Below, in pieces: positions 5,234 to 5,546 of a stretch of 5,546 bases of DNA. Position 1 is the first letter of the stretch; the number at the start of each line of letters is the position of its first letter. This DNA comes from an uncultured Thermoleophilia bacterium (GTDB lineage: Bacteria; Actinomycetota; Thermoleophilia; Gaiellales; F1-60-MAGs149). A program made the translations under genes and the position numbers. A model generated the notes under the pieces. The model was not told where the DNA came from. It searched no databases and worked only from the letters and a program-made list of their open reading frames with translations. Location of the stretch: NCBI GenBank assembly GCA_902806305.1, contig CADCWC010000283.1, positions 1-5,546 on the forward strand, written 5' to 3'.

Positions 5234-5546
5234 GCGACTCCATGCCGCACCCACCCCATCCCGACGAGCTCGAGCACGTGCGCGGGCTCCTCCGGGCGCT
5301 CGGGACGGAGGCCGCCCCGCCCCCGGTCGTGGAGCGCCTGGACGCCCGCCTCGACGCCGAGCTCCCGCCGCGACCCGCCTTCCGCCAGCGGCCCGCCCGG
5401 CCACGCCGGTTCGGGCTGCTCCTGGCCGCGCCCGCGGCGGCCACGGTCCTGGTCGTGGCGGTCCTGGACGCCTCCGGCTCGCGAGGCGGCGACGACAGTC
5501 TGAGCACCGCGGGCGCCGGGAGTGCGGTGGCCGCCGCCACGACGGC
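5230..5546 (+). CDS. Putative membrane-bound anti-sigma factor, 5' part (runs off window end)
   Basis: An ATG at 5230 overlaps the sigma stop by 4 bases, and the frame stays open to the window end, giving 105 residues. Residues 1-60 are hydrophilic and cytoplasmic, with a helix-like segment PDELEHVRGLLRALG (11-25) that could contact the sigma factor, then a Pro/Arg-rich stretch (46-60). Residues about 61-79 form one membrane helix, after which a Ser/Gly/Ala/Thr-rich extracytoplasmic part begins. There is no HxxxCxxC zinc motif and no cysteine at all in the visible part, so it is not a canonical zinc anti-sigma (ZAS) protein. The call rests on position, overlap and single-pass topology rather than on a recognised domain; a different membrane partner is possible. 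Starting at the second ATG (codon 5) cannot be excluded. Confidence 0.72.
   Translation, partial: MSDSMPHPPHPDELEHVRGLLRALGTEAAPPPVVERLDARLDAELPPRPAFRQRPARPRRFGLLLAAPAAATVLVVAVLDASGSRGGDDSLSTAGAGSAVAAATT

Noticed and set aside
4640..5404. Minus-strand open frame opposite the sigma and anti-sigma genes
   Set aside because: No recognisable domain; it covers a certain sigma factor gene and has the composition of an antisense shadow.

Overview
The window is very GC-rich, visibly above 70 percent. It is densely packed, uses GTG starts, overlaps genes by a few bases and shows strong G/C preference at third codon positions. Together with the gene families present, this points to an actinobacterium (Actinomycetota). 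The presence of queA and the style of the sigma/anti-sigma pair would fit a deep-branching class such as Thermoleophilia, but that placement is only an inference. No mobile element, CRISPR array, tRNA or rRNA is visible.

Left part (1-3130, plus strand) is a tight four-gene operon: the 3' part of a DUF4247 protein gene, an unassigned secreted or membrane-anchored protein gene, a DUF350 membrane protein gene, and a gene for a membrane-embedded spermidine-synthase-like aminopropyltransferase. Neighbouring genes overlap by 4, 17 and 4 bases, so translation is probably coupled. The DUF4247/DUF350/large membrane spermidine synthase grouping recurs in actinobacteria (from memory, the Rv2597-Rv2601 region of Mycobacterium tuberculosis is comparable), but its function is poorly described. 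It looks like a cell-envelope polyamine or polyamine-like modification system.

Middle part (3131-3628) holds a single small cupin gene. Its start codon lies 6 bases after a TAGCAT -10-like hexamer, without a Shine-Dalgarno sequence, which suggests a leaderless mRNA. The cupin gene converges on queA, and an 8-bp perfect stem overlapping the queA stop codon lies between them as a probable bidirectional terminator.

Right part (3629-5546) has queA (tRNA queuosine biosynthesis) on the minus strand. Divergently, across a 42-bp gap with an A/T island, lies an ECF sigma factor gene followed by an overlapping gene (ATGA) for a single-pass membrane protein, the likely anti-sigma factor, cut by the window end. 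The sigma/anti-sigma pair would form an envelope-sensing regulatory module; nothing in the sequence shows whether it controls the left operon.
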